Shown here piece by piece: positions 1-6,867 of a stretch of DNA of 12,506 bases (position 1 is the stretch's first letter; each line of letters opens with the position of its first letter). The notes beneath the pieces are model-generated. The model did not search any database. It worked only from the letters and a program-made list of their open reading frames with translations, and had not been told where the DNA came from. Location of the stretch: positions 1-12,506 of the forward strand of contig QFQY01000091.1 in the NCBI GenBank assembly GCA_003248805.1, given 5' to 3'. Source of the DNA: Chelatococcus sp. Its GTDB lineage: Bacteria; Pseudomonadota; Alphaproteobacteria; Rhizobiales; Beijerinckiaceae. Made by a program: the position numbers and the translations under genes.

Positions 1-2
1 CC

Positions 3-77
3 GCACTCTTCGAAGGTGAGTTCGCCGACAATTCTCGCAGCTTCGGCGGCAAGGGCGCGCTTCGCTACAGCTGGTGA
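3..77 (+). CDS. C-terminal end of an outer-membrane beta-barrel protein (probable autotransporter), partial
   Basis: The reading frame enters from the left edge and ends with TGA at 75-77. The 24 visible residues finish in GKGALRYSW. A final aromatic residue with alternating hydrophobic and aromatic residues before it (L, Y, W at -4, -2 and 0) is the C-terminal beta-strand signature recognised by the outer-membrane barrel assembly machinery. The Gly-Lys-Gly-x-x-Arg-Tyr context is typical of the last strand of autotransporter barrels. Everything upstream is outside the window, so the passenger domain and function cannot be told. It could instead be another porin-like barrel. The convergent neighbour starts about 90 bp further on. 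Confidence 0.55.
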   Translation, partial: ALFEGEFADNSRSFGGKGALRYSW

Positions 78-121
78 GCCCCCACCTCCATGGGCAGATC
101 GTTCGCTCCGATCCGGAAAGG

Positions 122-139
122 CTTCGGCTGCGGCTGAAG
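122..139 (+). terminator. Possible weak terminator hairpin
   Basis: A 7-bp stem (CTTCGGC with GCTGAAG, one G-T pair) with a 4-base TGCG loop lies between the convergent barrel gene and the amidotransferase gene. No T-run follows, so intrinsic termination is uncertain. Confidence 0.25.
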
Positions 140-164
140 GGCCGACAGCACCGCCCGCCCGTCC

Positions 165-1049
165 TCACCCCCGCCCGCGCGCGCTCACGCCCGGCCTCAC
201 CCGCGCCTCGACAAAGTTCCTGAGTTCCGTCACGCGCTTGGCCGCGTCCAGCACCTCCTCGTCGAGGCCGTGCGCCCAGGCGAGGTCGCTGCGGCCGGGC
301 TCGGCGTCGAGCGCGTCGAGATCGGCGAACCAGGCCTCGGCCGCCGCCTCGTCCTTGCGGAAGCCTTCCGCCACGAGCTGCGGCGTCATGCGTCTGAGCA
401 GGGCTGAAAGCTGGCCGAGCGAGAATTCGGGGTGGTACTGCACGCCCCAGAACAACCCGCCATCCCGCGCGATCTCGCAGGCATGGACGGTGCTGTAGGC
501 GTTGGAGGCGAGCACCGTCGTGCCCTCCGGCGGCACCGCGACGGTGTCGAGATGGATCGCCGGCGCGTCGAAGGCGAGCGGCCGGCCCGCGAGCAGCCCG
601 TGCCCGCGCCCGGCCTCGGTCAGCGTGATGCGCCGGGCGAAGCCGACCTCGCGCCCCTTCGGATTGGCGACGACCGTGCCGCCGGCCGCCACCGTGCCGA
701 CCTGGATGCCCCAGCAGGAGCCGAAGCAGGGCGTGCCGCTGGCATAGATCGCGCGCATTAGTTCGACCTGCCGCGTCACCGCCGGTTGCGGATCGTAGAT
801 GTGCAGCGTCGAGCCGGTCAGGAAGATGCCGTCATAGCCCTCCAGCCCGCCGGCATCCGGCAGGTTGGCGCCCTCGTCGGCCGGGAAGCAGAGATCGGCG
901 GTCGAGTCGGGCGCGATCGCCTGCACCTCGCGCGCATAGGCCTCGCCGAAGCAGAGGCCGCCGAAGGCGCGCATCTGGTTCTCGCGGTCGGCGCGCGTGT
1001 TGCCGTCGACGAAGAGCAGGCGCAGCGGACGGGACGTGGTCTGGGTCAT
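165..1049 (-). CDS. Class I glutamine amidotransferase-like protein
   Basis: This 294-residue protein has the triad-type glutamine amidotransferase fold. The nucleophile elbow is CFGSCWGIQ, with the probable catalytic Cys at residue 112. The His-Glu part of the triad is in QYHPEFS (H206, E208). The FLTGS segment near residue 76 matches the oxyanion strand of the family. No synthetase domain is fused, so it resembles stand-alone amidotransferases annotated as GMP-synthase-like or putative glutamine hydrolases. The real substrate is unknown. The C-terminal 70 residues, rich in charged residues and Ala, extend beyond the core domain. The start chosen is the ATG at 1049. The ribosome binding site is poor, so a nearby alternative start is possible. 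It is divergent from the permease gene on its upstream side. Confidence 0.85.
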   Translation of the reverse strand: MTQTTSRPLRLLFVDGNTRADRENQMRAFGGLCFGEAYAREVQAIAPDSTADLCFPADEGANLPDAGGLEGYDGIFLTGSTLHIYDPQPAVTRQVELMRAIYASGTPCFGSCWGIQVGTVAAGGTVVANPKGREVGFARRITLTEAGRGHGLLAGRPLAFDAPAIHLDTVAVPPEGTTVLASNAYSTVHACEIARDGGLFWGVQYHPEFSLGQLSALLRRMTPQLVAEGFRKDEAAAEAWFADLDALDAEPGRSDLAWAHGLDEEVLDAAKRVTELRNFVEARVRPGVSARGRG

Positions 1050-1122
1050 GGCCGGGAGCGGGGCAAGGGGTGCGTCGAGGGGGGCGCGGGGGCGTCGAGG
1101 AATGCGGGGAAGACGGGCGGAC

Positions 1123-1172
1123 CTGCGCCTCCTCTCATGGGAGGCGCGTCGCGCGCAAGCCTGTTGCAGGCG
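1123..1172. repeat. Imperfect direct repeat, copy A, in the amidotransferase-permease intergenic region
   Basis: This copy contains CTGCG, then TCTCATGGGAGG, then GCAAG, then TTGCAGGCG. The same elements occur in the same register exactly 200 bp downstream. From 1133 to 1172, 29 of 40 positions match the second copy. Within this copy GCGCCTCC and GGAGGCGC form a perfect 8-bp stem around TCTCATG. GCCTG/CAGGC forms a second small stem. Confidence 0.6.
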
Positions 1173-1196
1173 TCCCGCCGCCGCATGCGTCCTGTG

Positions 1197-1208
1197 CGAC
1201 CATGGTCG
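1197..1208. promoter_or_regulatory. Perfect 12-bp palindrome, possible operator
   Basis: CGACCATGGTCG is a perfect palindrome lying midway in the roughly 350-bp divergent intergenic region (1050-1401) between the amidotransferase and permease genes. That region has no convincing coding frame. Besides the 200-bp-spaced repeats it holds two further paired motifs: GATAGGG at 1228 and 1294, and CCGGGCGAT at 1245 and 1306. A regulator site is inferred only from symmetry and position. Confidence 0.3.
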
Positions 1209-1322
1209 AGACGCGGGCAGCGACGCCGATAGGGGCAGGCAACGCCGGGCGATCCGGTCGCGCGCCGGCCTCCTGACGCAGGCCGCCTCTTCGGATAGGG
1301 ATGCACCGGGCGATGGTCGGCT

Positions 1323-1372
1323 CTGCGTGGGGTCTCATAGGAGGGGGCGGCCCGGCAAGGCTATTGCAGGCG
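1323..1372. repeat. Imperfect direct repeat, copy B, upstream of the permease gene
   Basis: This is the second copy of the element at 1123-1172, with CTGCG, TCTCATAGGAGG, GCAAG and TTGCAGGCG at the same relative positions. Unlike copy A it lacks the perfect hairpin around TCTCAT. It ends about 24-30 bp before the permease start, so it falls where promoter or leader elements would be expected. Confidence 0.6.
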
Positions 1373-1401
1373 CTTGTTTTCCGGGCAGGTCTGCCGTGAC
1401 A

Positions 1402-2340
1402 ATGAGCAAACTCGACGCCGAGCCCGTGCCGGCCCCTGCGACGCTCGCGCAGCGGCTCTGGGGCAACGCCTATCTGCTGCTGATCGTCACGACGCTGATC
1501 TGGGGCGGCAATGCCGTGGCCAGCCGGCTCGCCATCGGCCACATCTCGCCGATGAGCCTGACCTCGCTGCGCTGGGTCTGCGTCTGCGCGGTGCTGCCCT
1601 ATCTGCTGCGGCGGCAGCTCGTGGCCTATTGGCCGGCGCTGAAGGCGCGCTGGCTCTTCATCGTCTGCATGGGCGTGCTCGGCTTCACCGGCTTCAACGC
1701 CCTGATGTATCTCGCCGCCTATTCGACGAGCGCCATCAATATCGGCATCGTCCAGGGCTCGATCCCGATCTTCGTGCTCGTCGGCGCCTTCCTGATCCAC
1801 CGCAGCCCGATCGGCGCCCTGCAGGGCCTCGGCGTCGTCGTCACCCTGCTCGGGGTCGCCGTGGTGGCGAGCCGCGGCGACTACCATGTCCTCGGCCAGC
1901 TCGGCTTCGCGCTGGGCGACATCTGGATGGTCGTCGCCTGCCTGCTCTATGCCGGCTACACCGTCGGCATCCGCTCGCGCCCGGCCATGCCCGGCCTGGT
2001 CTTCTTCACCGCGCTCGCCATCGTCGCCTGCGTCGCCTCGCTGCCCCTGCTCGGCGCCGAGATCGCGCTCGGCCACGGCTTCTGGCCGACATGGCAGGGC
2101 TGGCTGATCCTGGCCTTCGTGGTGCTGGGGCCCTCGCTGCTCTCGCAGATCTTCTTCCTGCGCGCGGTGGAACTGATCGGCCCCGGCCGCGCCGGCGTCT
2201 TCGTCAATCTCGTGCCGGTCTTCGGCCCGCTGCTGGCCGTGCTGATCCTGGGCGAGCAGCTCCACGCCTATCACGCCGTGGCGCTGGCCCTCGTGCTCGG
2301 CGGCATCTTCATCGCCGAGCGGCTGGGCCGCCGGAGCTGA
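1402..2340 (+). CDS. EamA/DMT-family permease (drug/metabolite transporter superfamily)
   Basis: The 312-residue protein is almost wholly hydrophobic with about ten predicted membrane segments. It is the usual length for the family and contains two tandem EamA repeats. The first begins with LLIVTTLIWGGNAVASR at about residues 25-42. The second runs from about residue 172 and ends near ILGEQLHAYHAVALALVLGG. The TLIWGGN and LGEQL motifs are typical. Members are inner-membrane exporters or importers of amino acids, nucleotides or other metabolites, and the substrate cannot be assigned. The start is ATG at 1402. A GTG two codons earlier (1396), which has AGGT six bases upstream, is an equally good alternative. 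Upstream frames are low-complexity and look non-coding. Confidence 0.88.
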   Translation: MSKLDAEPVPAPATLAQRLWGNAYLLLIVTTLIWGGNAVASRLAIGHISPMSLTSLRWVCVCAVLPYLLRRQLVAYWPALKARWLFIVCMGVLGFTGFNALMYLAAYSTSAINIGIVQGSIPIFVLVGAFLIHRSPIGALQGLGVVVTLLGVAVVASRGDYHVLGQLGFALGDIWMVVACLLYAGYTVGIRSRPAMPGLVFFTALAIVACVASLPLLGAEIALGHGFWPTWQGWLILAFVVLGPSLLSQIFFLRAVELIGPGRAGVFVNLVPVFGPLLAVLILGEQLHAYHAVALALVLGGIFIAERLGRRS

Positions 2341-2343
2341 GCT

Positions 2344-2370
2344 TCGTCCGCCGCACAGCCGGCCGGACGA
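2344..2370. terminator. Bidirectional terminator hairpin between convergent genes
   Basis: TCGTCCG and CGGACGA pair over 7 bp, and an inner CC/GG pairing with one bulged base extends the stem. The element fills almost the whole 34-bp gap between the convergent permease and TetR genes. No strong T-run is present. Confidence 0.4.
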
Positions 2371-2374
2371 CGCC

Positions 2375-3001
2375 TCAGGAGAAGAAGCTCGCGTCGAGGC
2401 GCCCGGCGAGGAGCAGCGGCAGCGTCCGTTTCCAGACCTCGACGAGCTGGCGATAATAGTCCGGCTCGGGCCGCAGCACGGCCTGCACGCCCATGCCGCG
2501 CATGAGGCAGAGCGTCAGGTTCAGGATGATGCTGGCCTCGCGGGCGCTGCGGGCCGAGGAGGCGCACAGCCCCACCCAGGCGATGTCGAGTTCGTCGTGG
2601 AAACGCTTCACCACCGGGATCATCTGTTCGCGCAGGGAGGCGTCGTTGCGCGCCTCGGCGATCATCTCCAGCGAGAGGTAGAAGAAGCGACCGGAGAACA
2701 TGCCCCAGGCGAATTCGACGAACTCCTCGATGGTCATGCTGTCGTTCGCGACCTGCCCGGCGACGGTGCGGATCTCGGCGATGCCGTCGGCGAGAAGCCG
2801 TTCCATCGCCGCGAGCACGAGCGCGGCCCGGCTCGGGAAATGGTGGAGCAGGGCGCCGCGCGAAACCCGCGCGCGGGCCGCGATATCCTGCGTCGTCGCC
2901 GCGTGATAGCCGCGCTCGTGGATCTCGTCGAGCGTCGCCAGGATCAGCCGCTCGCGGGTCTCGACGCTCCGGATCTGCTGCCGCCGCGCGCTCGTCGCCA
3001 T
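2375..3001 (-). CDS. TetR/AcrR-family transcriptional regulator
   Basis: The protein has 208 residues, the normal length for the family. Residues of about 15-60 form the DNA-binding domain: a first helix with RERLILATLDEIHERGYHA, then the helix-turn-helix TTQDIAARARVSRGALLHHF, ending in the characteristic HHFPSRAAL. The remaining helical C-terminus is the ligand-binding and dimerisation part and does not identify a ligand. The ATG at 3001 was chosen because GGAGGG lies eight bases upstream. The gene is divergent from the cysteine hydrolase and shares its promoter region, so it probably represses itself and the hydrolase. Confidence 0.9.
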   Translation of the reverse strand: MATSARRQQIRSVETRERLILATLDEIHERGYHAATTQDIAARARVSRGALLHHFPSRAALVLAAMERLLADGIAEIRTVAGQVANDSMTIEEFVEFAWGMFSGRFFYLSLEMIAEARNDASLREQMIPVVKRFHDELDIAWVGLCASSARSAREASIILNLTLCLMRGMGVQAVLRPEPDYYRQLVEVWKRTLPLLLAGRLDASFFS

Positions 3002-3052
3002 GCTTGTCCCTCCGAACCGGCGCAAGCCCGGTCGCTCCGATTTTCCGCGCCA

Positions 3053-3081
3053 ATAAAAACAATCTTGCCTGCTTTTTTCAA
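3053..3081 (-). promoter_or_regulatory. Probable promoter of the TetR gene
   Basis: Read on the minus strand, TTGAAA (3076-3081) is a -35 element. It is followed 17 bp later by TTTTAT (3053-3058) as the -10 element. It overlaps both the divergent promoter and the inverted repeat at 3061-3085. Confidence 0.5.
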
Positions 3082-3085
3082 GGTT
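3061..3085. promoter_or_regulatory. Candidate TetR-regulator operator
   Basis: AATCTTG and CAAGGTT form an inverted repeat with 6 of 7 matching positions around an 11-bp T-rich spacer. It sits between and over the -35 regions of both divergent promoters, which is the usual place for an autoregulating TetR operator. Binding is inferred from position and symmetry only. Confidence 0.45.
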
Positions 3086-3092
3086 CTAGCAT
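3065..3092 (+). promoter_or_regulatory. Probable promoter of the cysteine hydrolase gene
   Basis: TTGCCT (3065-3070) as -35 and TAGCAT (3087-3092) as -10 are separated by 16 bp, about 60 bp ahead of the start codon. Each box matches 4 of 6 consensus positions. Confidence 0.4.
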
Positions 3093-3153
3093 CCCGGGAA
3101 GGGCGCGAGGCCCCGCCCGTGACAACAAGGGCCATGAAAACAGGGGACGTGTG

Positions 3154-3789
3154 ATGACCGACGACTATGCGCGCAGGAGCTATGGCGAGATCGAGGTCGG
3201 CTTCGGCAAGAAGCCGGGCATCGTCGTCGTCGACTTCATGCTGGCCTTCACCGATCCCGCCTATCCGCTGGGCGGCGCGCCGCTGGTGATGCGCGCGCTC
3301 GAGAACACCATCAAGCTGCTGGAGGTGGCGCGCCGCTACGGCGTGCCGGTGGCGACCTGCAACACCGCCTACATGAACGAACGCGAGATGCCCTACTGGA
3401 AGATCACCGCGGTGCGCGAGACCTTCCTGCACGATCATCCCAGCGCCCCGATCGACCCGCGCGTCTACGATCCGGACTATGATCTCGCAGTGGTCAAGAA
3501 AGGCCCGTCGATCTTCTTCAACACCGGCGTCGCGGATTATTTCACGAAGGAGCGGGTCGACACGGTCATCGTCACCGGCTGCAACACCAGCGGCTGCATC
3601 CGGGCGACCTCGCTCGACAGCTTCAGCTATCGCTACCGGACCATCGTTCCCGAGGATTGCGTCGGCGACATCGAGGAACAGCCGCACAGGGACAATCTGC
3701 GCGACATCGGGCGCCGCTATGTCGACGTCTCCAACCTCGAGACCGTGCTCGGGCAGCTCGAGACCTGGCACCGGCAGAACGCGGCCTGA
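3154..3789 (+). CDS. Isochorismatase-like cysteine hydrolase, N-carbamoylsarcosine amidohydrolase-type
   Basis: The protein has 211 residues, typical for isochorismatase-fold amidases. The Asp-Lys-Cys triad is visible: D27 in IVVVDFMLAF, K115/K116 in VVKKGPSIF, and C148 in TGCNTSGCIRAT. The TSGCIRAT motif and the VVDFMLAFTDPAYPLGG start are closest to N-carbamoylsarcosine amidohydrolase and maleamate amidohydrolase rather than to nicotinamidase. The likely reaction is hydrolysis of a small carbamoyl or amide compound in the cytoplasm, but the substrate is not determined. The ATG at 3154 has AGGGGA six bases upstream. A GTG directly before it is possible. Expression is probably controlled by the divergent TetR gene. 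Confidence 0.85.
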   Translation: MTDDYARRSYGEIEVGFGKKPGIVVVDFMLAFTDPAYPLGGAPLVMRALENTIKLLEVARRYGVPVATCNTAYMNEREMPYWKITAVRETFLHDHPSAPIDPRVYDPDYDLAVVKKGPSIFFNTGVADYFTKERVDTVIVTGCNTSGCIRATSLDSFSYRYRTIVPEDCVGDIEEQPHRDNLRDIGRRYVDVSNLETVLGQLETWHRQNAA

Positions 3790-3843
3790 GGCCGCCCGGT
3801 CGCCGCCGCGGCCCTCGCGTGGGCGGCTGGCCGGGAGAAACGG

Positions 3844-3894
3844 CGAGCCCTCGGCCCGAGACGCCGCTTCGCGGTTCCTCGGGTCGAGGGCTCG
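3844..3894. terminator. Long hairpin between convergent genes, probable bidirectional terminator
   Basis: Two 17-base arms (3844-3860 and 3878-3894) pair along their whole length with a single G-T pair. The 17-base loop folds again through GCCGC/GCGGT around TTC. The stem is very stable and lies between the convergent hydrolase and motB genes. Its minus-strand exit runs into a short T-rich TTTCT. A repeat-derived origin is also possible. Confidence 0.5.
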
Positions 3895-3943
3895 AATTCT
3901 CAAACGTTCTCAACCGGACTCCGGGGCGGCCGAGGCCTCGTCC

Positions 3944-4795
3944 TCAGGGAAAGGCGCTCGGGGGTAGCGGCGGTTCCGCGTTGAGCAGCGTGATCGTCAC
4001 CCGTCGGTTCGGCGGGATGTAGGGATTGTCGGGGAAGAGCGGCTCGGTGTCGGCGCGGCCCACCACGGAGGTGAAGCGGTCGTTGGGGAGCCCGGCCCCC
4101 GCCAGGATCTCGCGCACGGCGAGCGCCCGCCCGGCGGTGAGGCTCCAGGCTTCGACGGCCGGCACCGAGCCCGGCCGCGCGGCGGCCGTGTGGCCGGTGA
4201 CGGAGAGCTGGTTGGGCAGCCGGCGCAGGGTGGGCGCGATCGCCTCCAGCACGAGCCGGGTGCGATCGTGGGGCTTGACCGAGCCCTCGGGGAACATGGA
4301 GCGGCCTTGCTCGTCCACGAGGGAGACGTTCACGCCCTCCTTGGTCTGCTCGATCACGATGTTGCGCGACAGTTCGGCGATCTCGGGCTTGCTTTCGAGC
4401 GCCTGCCGGAGGCTGGCGATGGCGCTGTAATTGGCCTTGACGACCTCGCGGTCGCTGGGGCGGCCCGCGCTTTCCGGGCGCGCTTTCTCGTCCGCCCCGG
4501 TCGTGCCCTTCGCATCGCGGGGCGTCGATGTCTTGTTGCCTGCCTTGTCCAGGGCGGTGCCCATCAGGACGCCGCCGGCGCCGCTGGTCGTCGGACTGAG
4601 CGACCCCGGCGCGAAGTATTCGGCGAGGCCGACCTTCTGCTCCTGCGTCGTCATGCTGATCAGCCACATGAGCAGGAAGAACGCCATCATGGCGGTCACG
4701 AAGTCGGCATAGGCGATCTTCCAGGCCCCGCCATGGTGCCCATGCGCGGCCTTCTTGATCTTCTTGATGATGATCGGCTGGGGGGATTTGGCCAT
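3944..4795 (-). CDS. motB: Flagellar motor stator protein MotB
   Basis: The 283-residue protein has the MotB layout. A short basic cytoplasmic start (IIIKKIKKAAHGHHGGAWK) precedes a single membrane helix, AYADFVTAMMAFFLLMWLIS, in which D31 is the proton-accepting aspartate. A linker of about 90 residues follows, then an OmpA-like peptidoglycan-binding domain (about 145-272). With MotA it forms the proton channel that drives flagellar rotation. It lies 28 bp downstream of motA in the same direction, with AGGA five bases before the start. The canonical GHTD of the peptidoglycan-binding loop reads GHTA here (201-204). The conserved Arg is kept in GRA (222-224). Confidence 0.9.
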   Translation of the reverse strand: MAKSPQPIIIKKIKKAAHGHHGGAWKIAYADFVTAMMAFFLLMWLISMTTQEQKVGLAEYFAPGSLSPTTSGAGGVLMGTALDKAGNKTSTPRDAKGTTGADEKARPESAGRPSDREVVKANYSAIASLRQALESKPEIAELSRNIVIEQTKEGVNVSLVDEQGRSMFPEGSVKPHDRTRLVLEAIAPTLRRLPNQLSVTGHTAAARPGSVPAVEAWSLTAGRALAVREILAGAGLPNDRFTSVVGRADTEPLFPDNPYIPPNRRVTITLLNAEPPLPPSAFP

Positions 4796-4823
4796 CGGGT
4801 TCCTGCCGGCGATAGAGTCGGAT

Positions 4824-5681
4824 CTAGGCTGGCGAGTTGGCGGTGGCCGCTTCGACTTCGCTGAAAGTCGGGCGGACGTCGCTCATCAGGGCCTTGCGGG
4901 CGAATTCCACGGCCATCACCGGCGGTTGGCCGGCGATATGGGCGAGGAGGCCCGCCTTGAGCGAGAGGTAATACTTGGCTTCGGCCTCGAAGGTGGCCTT
5001 GAGCGAGGCGGCCATGGGCGCGAAGAAGCCATAGGCCACGAAGACGCCGAAGAAGGTGCCGACGAGCGCGCCGCCGATGAGATGGCCCAGCACCTCCGGC
5101 GGCTCCTTGATCGCGCCCATCGTCTTGATGACGCCGAGCACCGCGGCGACGATGCCCAGCGCTGGCGTCCCGTCGGCGAGCGACTGCATCGCGGTCACGA
5201 TGCGCTCCTGCTCCTGGTGGTGCGTCTCCAACTCCTCGTCCATGAGGGCGTCGATCTCGTGGACGTTGTTGGCGCCCATTGTCAGCATGCGCATGTAGTC
5301 GCAGACGAACTCGACCGCGTGATGGTTGGTGGCGAAGGTCGGGAAGGCGTTGAACAGCGAGGAGTTTTCGGGGTTCTCGATGTGCTCCTCGATCGCGAGC
5401 ATGCCCTTCTGCTTGACCAGCTTGTAGAGGGAATACTGCATCCCGAGCAGCTCGACATAGCAGTCCCGCTTGTATTTGGGGCCCTTGAAGATCGTGCCGA
5501 ACATCGAGGGCACGGCCTTGAGCACCGGGCCCGGATTGCCGATGACGAAGGCGCCGATCGCCGCACCGAGGATGATGACGAACTCGAAGGGCTGCCACAG
5601 GACCTCGAGATGGCCGCCCATAGCCGCGTAACTGCCGAAGACGCAGACGAAGACAATGATTGTGCCGACGATCAGCCGCAT
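4824..5681 (-). CDS. motA: Flagellar motor stator protein MotA
   Basis: The 285-residue protein matches the MotA family in length and layout. It has two N-terminal membrane helices (about 1-20 and 32-50), a large cytoplasmic domain, then two C-terminal helices (about 171-190 and 200-222). The functionally important prolines fall at P173 (ADGTPALGIVAAVLG) and P222 (GFFAPMA). The charged cytoplasmic patch that meets the rotor is represented by K87/K90 and E98/E99. It surrounds MotB's membrane helix to make the stator unit. The start at 5681 has AGGGTGG upstream. motA and motB stand alone here with no other flagellar genes in the window. Confidence 0.93.
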   Translation of the reverse strand: MRLIVGTIIVFVCVFGSYAAMGGHLEVLWQPFEFVIILGAAIGAFVIGNPGPVLKAVPSMFGTIFKGPKYKRDCYVELLGMQYSLYKLVKQKGMLAIEEHIENPENSSLFNAFPTFATNHHAVEFVCDYMRMLTMGANNVHEIDALMDEELETHHQEQERIVTAMQSLADGTPALGIVAAVLGVIKTMGAIKEPPEVLGHLIGGALVGTFFGVFVAYGFFAPMAASLKATFEAEAKYYLSLKAGLLAHIAGQPPVMAVEFARKALMSDVRPTFSEVEAATANSPA

Positions 5682-5704
5682 GGTTTGCCACCCTTTGGCC
5701 GCAA

Positions 5705-5792
5705 CAGGTCCAGCCTGCGCGAAGCCACTACAGGTCCGACAAATTACCGATCGGAGTTAAGGGCGAGTTTAGAGCCCCGGAACCGCAGGTCC
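5705..5792. repeat. Three copies of CAGGTCC in the motA upstream region
   Basis: CAGGTCC occurs at 5705-5711, 5731-5737 and 5786-5792 within the 150-bp gap between the beta-lactamase and motA genes. The dyad TCCGA-11 bp-TCGGA (5735-5755), containing the palindrome CCGATCGG, overlaps the middle copy. These could be regulator sites for motAB, but no promoter with good matches was found here. Confidence 0.35.
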
Positions 5793-5795
5793 GGG
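5776..5795 (-). terminator. Possible terminator downstream of the beta-lactamase gene
   Basis: CCCGGA pairs with TCCGGG, and an inner CC/GG pair lengthens the stem to about 8 bp. It lies 36 bp beyond the beta-lactamase stop codon on the minus strand. No clear T-run follows. Confidence 0.35.
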
Positions 5796-5831
5796 CGAGA
5801 GATCGTCTTGAAACGGCCGCGGCAGCCGGCT

Positions 5832-6824
5832 TCAGCGCAGGGCCGCGACCGCCGCCCGCGCCACCGCCGCATGCGCCGCCTCGCGCTCGGTCGCCGTGGC
5901 CTGCGAGCCGGCGAGATAGACCGCGATCGCGAAGACGCGGCCGTTCGGCAGCGTCACGATGCCGATGTCGTTGGTGGCGTGGTTGAGCCCGGCCGCGCTG
6001 GGCCCCAGGCCGGTCTTGTGGGCGAGGCGCGCGCCCTTGGGCAGGCCGGCGATCAGGCGCTGCGGGCCGCTCTTCGTCTCCGTCGCCATCTTGACGAGCA
6101 GCGCGGTGTGGGCGGGGTCGCGCAGCCAGTTGCCCTTGGCGAGCGCCTCCAGGAAGGCGGCCGAGCCGTCCGGCGTCGCGCTGTCGCGGCGGTCGGTCAG
6201 CGAGGCTTCGAGGCTCTTCCGGCGCGCCTCGGGCGGCGTCGCCGCGAGGCGGGCGAGGAAGCCGGCCCTGTCGATCGCGACATCCCAGCCATAGCCCGGC
6301 AGCCCCTGGATCTCCGGCTGGAAGACGCGCTCGTAGCGGTCGATCGAGAGGCCGGCCACATCGCCCTGCTTCAGCATGGCGGTCACGGCCTCAGGCCCGC
6401 CGACGAGCCGCATCAGCAGGTCGGCGGCGGTGTTGTCGCTCTCCGCCGTCGAGAGGCGGAGCAGCTCGCGCAGCGGATAGGTGGCGCTGTCGCCCTTGAA
6501 GCGCTCCGCGATCGGGCTGTGATAGAGCGACACGTCCTTGCGGGTGATCGTGATCGGCTGGTCGAGCCTGAGCTTGCCGGCCTCGACCGCCTGGAGCACG
6601 GCGACGGCGAGAGGCAGCTTGAACACGCTCTGCATCGGGAAGGGCTCGGCCCCGCGATGCGACCAGCTCTCGCGGTCCTTCAGGTCGATGAGCGCGACAC
6701 CGAGCCGCCCCTTCGCGTCGCGCTCGATGCGCGCGATCTCGCGGTCGAGCGCGGGCCTGTTCCAGTCGGCGAGGGCGGGCGTGGCAGTGAGCGCGATCAG
6801 CGTGAAGGCGGCGTGACGAAGCAT
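5832..6824 (-). CDS. Secreted class A beta-lactamase (serine hydrolase)
   Basis: The 330-residue protein begins with a signal peptide (hydrophobic residues 5-17, likely cleavage after ALA at 19), so it acts in the periplasm on beta-lactams. All class A motifs are present: S66-V-F-K69 with the acylating serine, S129-D130-N131, and K270-T271-G272 preceded by His. The omega loop carries the general base Glu at 165 in DRYERVF. The position that is usually Asn170 is Gln here. The segment after it is longer than in TEM-like enzymes. No Cys pair of the carbapenemase type is visible. AGGAG lies seven bases before the ATG. It follows a small DUF1902-like gene by 43 bp in the same direction. No linked AmpR-like regulator or mobile element is seen, so it looks chromosomal. 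Confidence 0.88.
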   Translation of the reverse strand: MLRHAAFTLIALTATPALADWNRPALDREIARIERDAKGRLGVALIDLKDRESWSHRGAEPFPMQSVFKLPLAVAVLQAVEAGKLRLDQPITITRKDVSLYHSPIAERFKGDSATYPLRELLRLSTAESDNTAADLLMRLVGGPEAVTAMLKQGDVAGLSIDRYERVFQPEIQGLPGYGWDVAIDRAGFLARLAATPPEARRKSLEASLTDRRDSATPDGSAAFLEALAKGNWLRDPAHTALLVKMATETKSGPQRLIAGLPKGARLAHKTGLGPSAAGLNHATNDIGIVTLPNGRVFAIAVYLAGSQATATEREAAHAAVARAAVAALR

Positions 6825-6867
6825 GGGCGTCTCCTGTGGCGGCGCACGGGAGAGGGCGAATGCGGCG

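Noticed and set aside
997..1401. A 135-residue N-terminal extension of the permease
   Set aside because: The extension is Arg/Gly/Ala-rich with no membrane or family pattern, overlaps the amidotransferase start and covers the intergenic repeats.
1135..2274. Long minus-strand open frame opposite the permease
   Set aside because: It is a shadow of the permease gene, with composition dominated by Asp, Glu, Arg and Ala and no recognisable domain.
5735..5765. A sigma-28-type flagellar promoter upstream of motA (TAAA ... CCGATCGG)
   Set aside because: The spacing between the two parts is several bases too short and the -10 match is partial.
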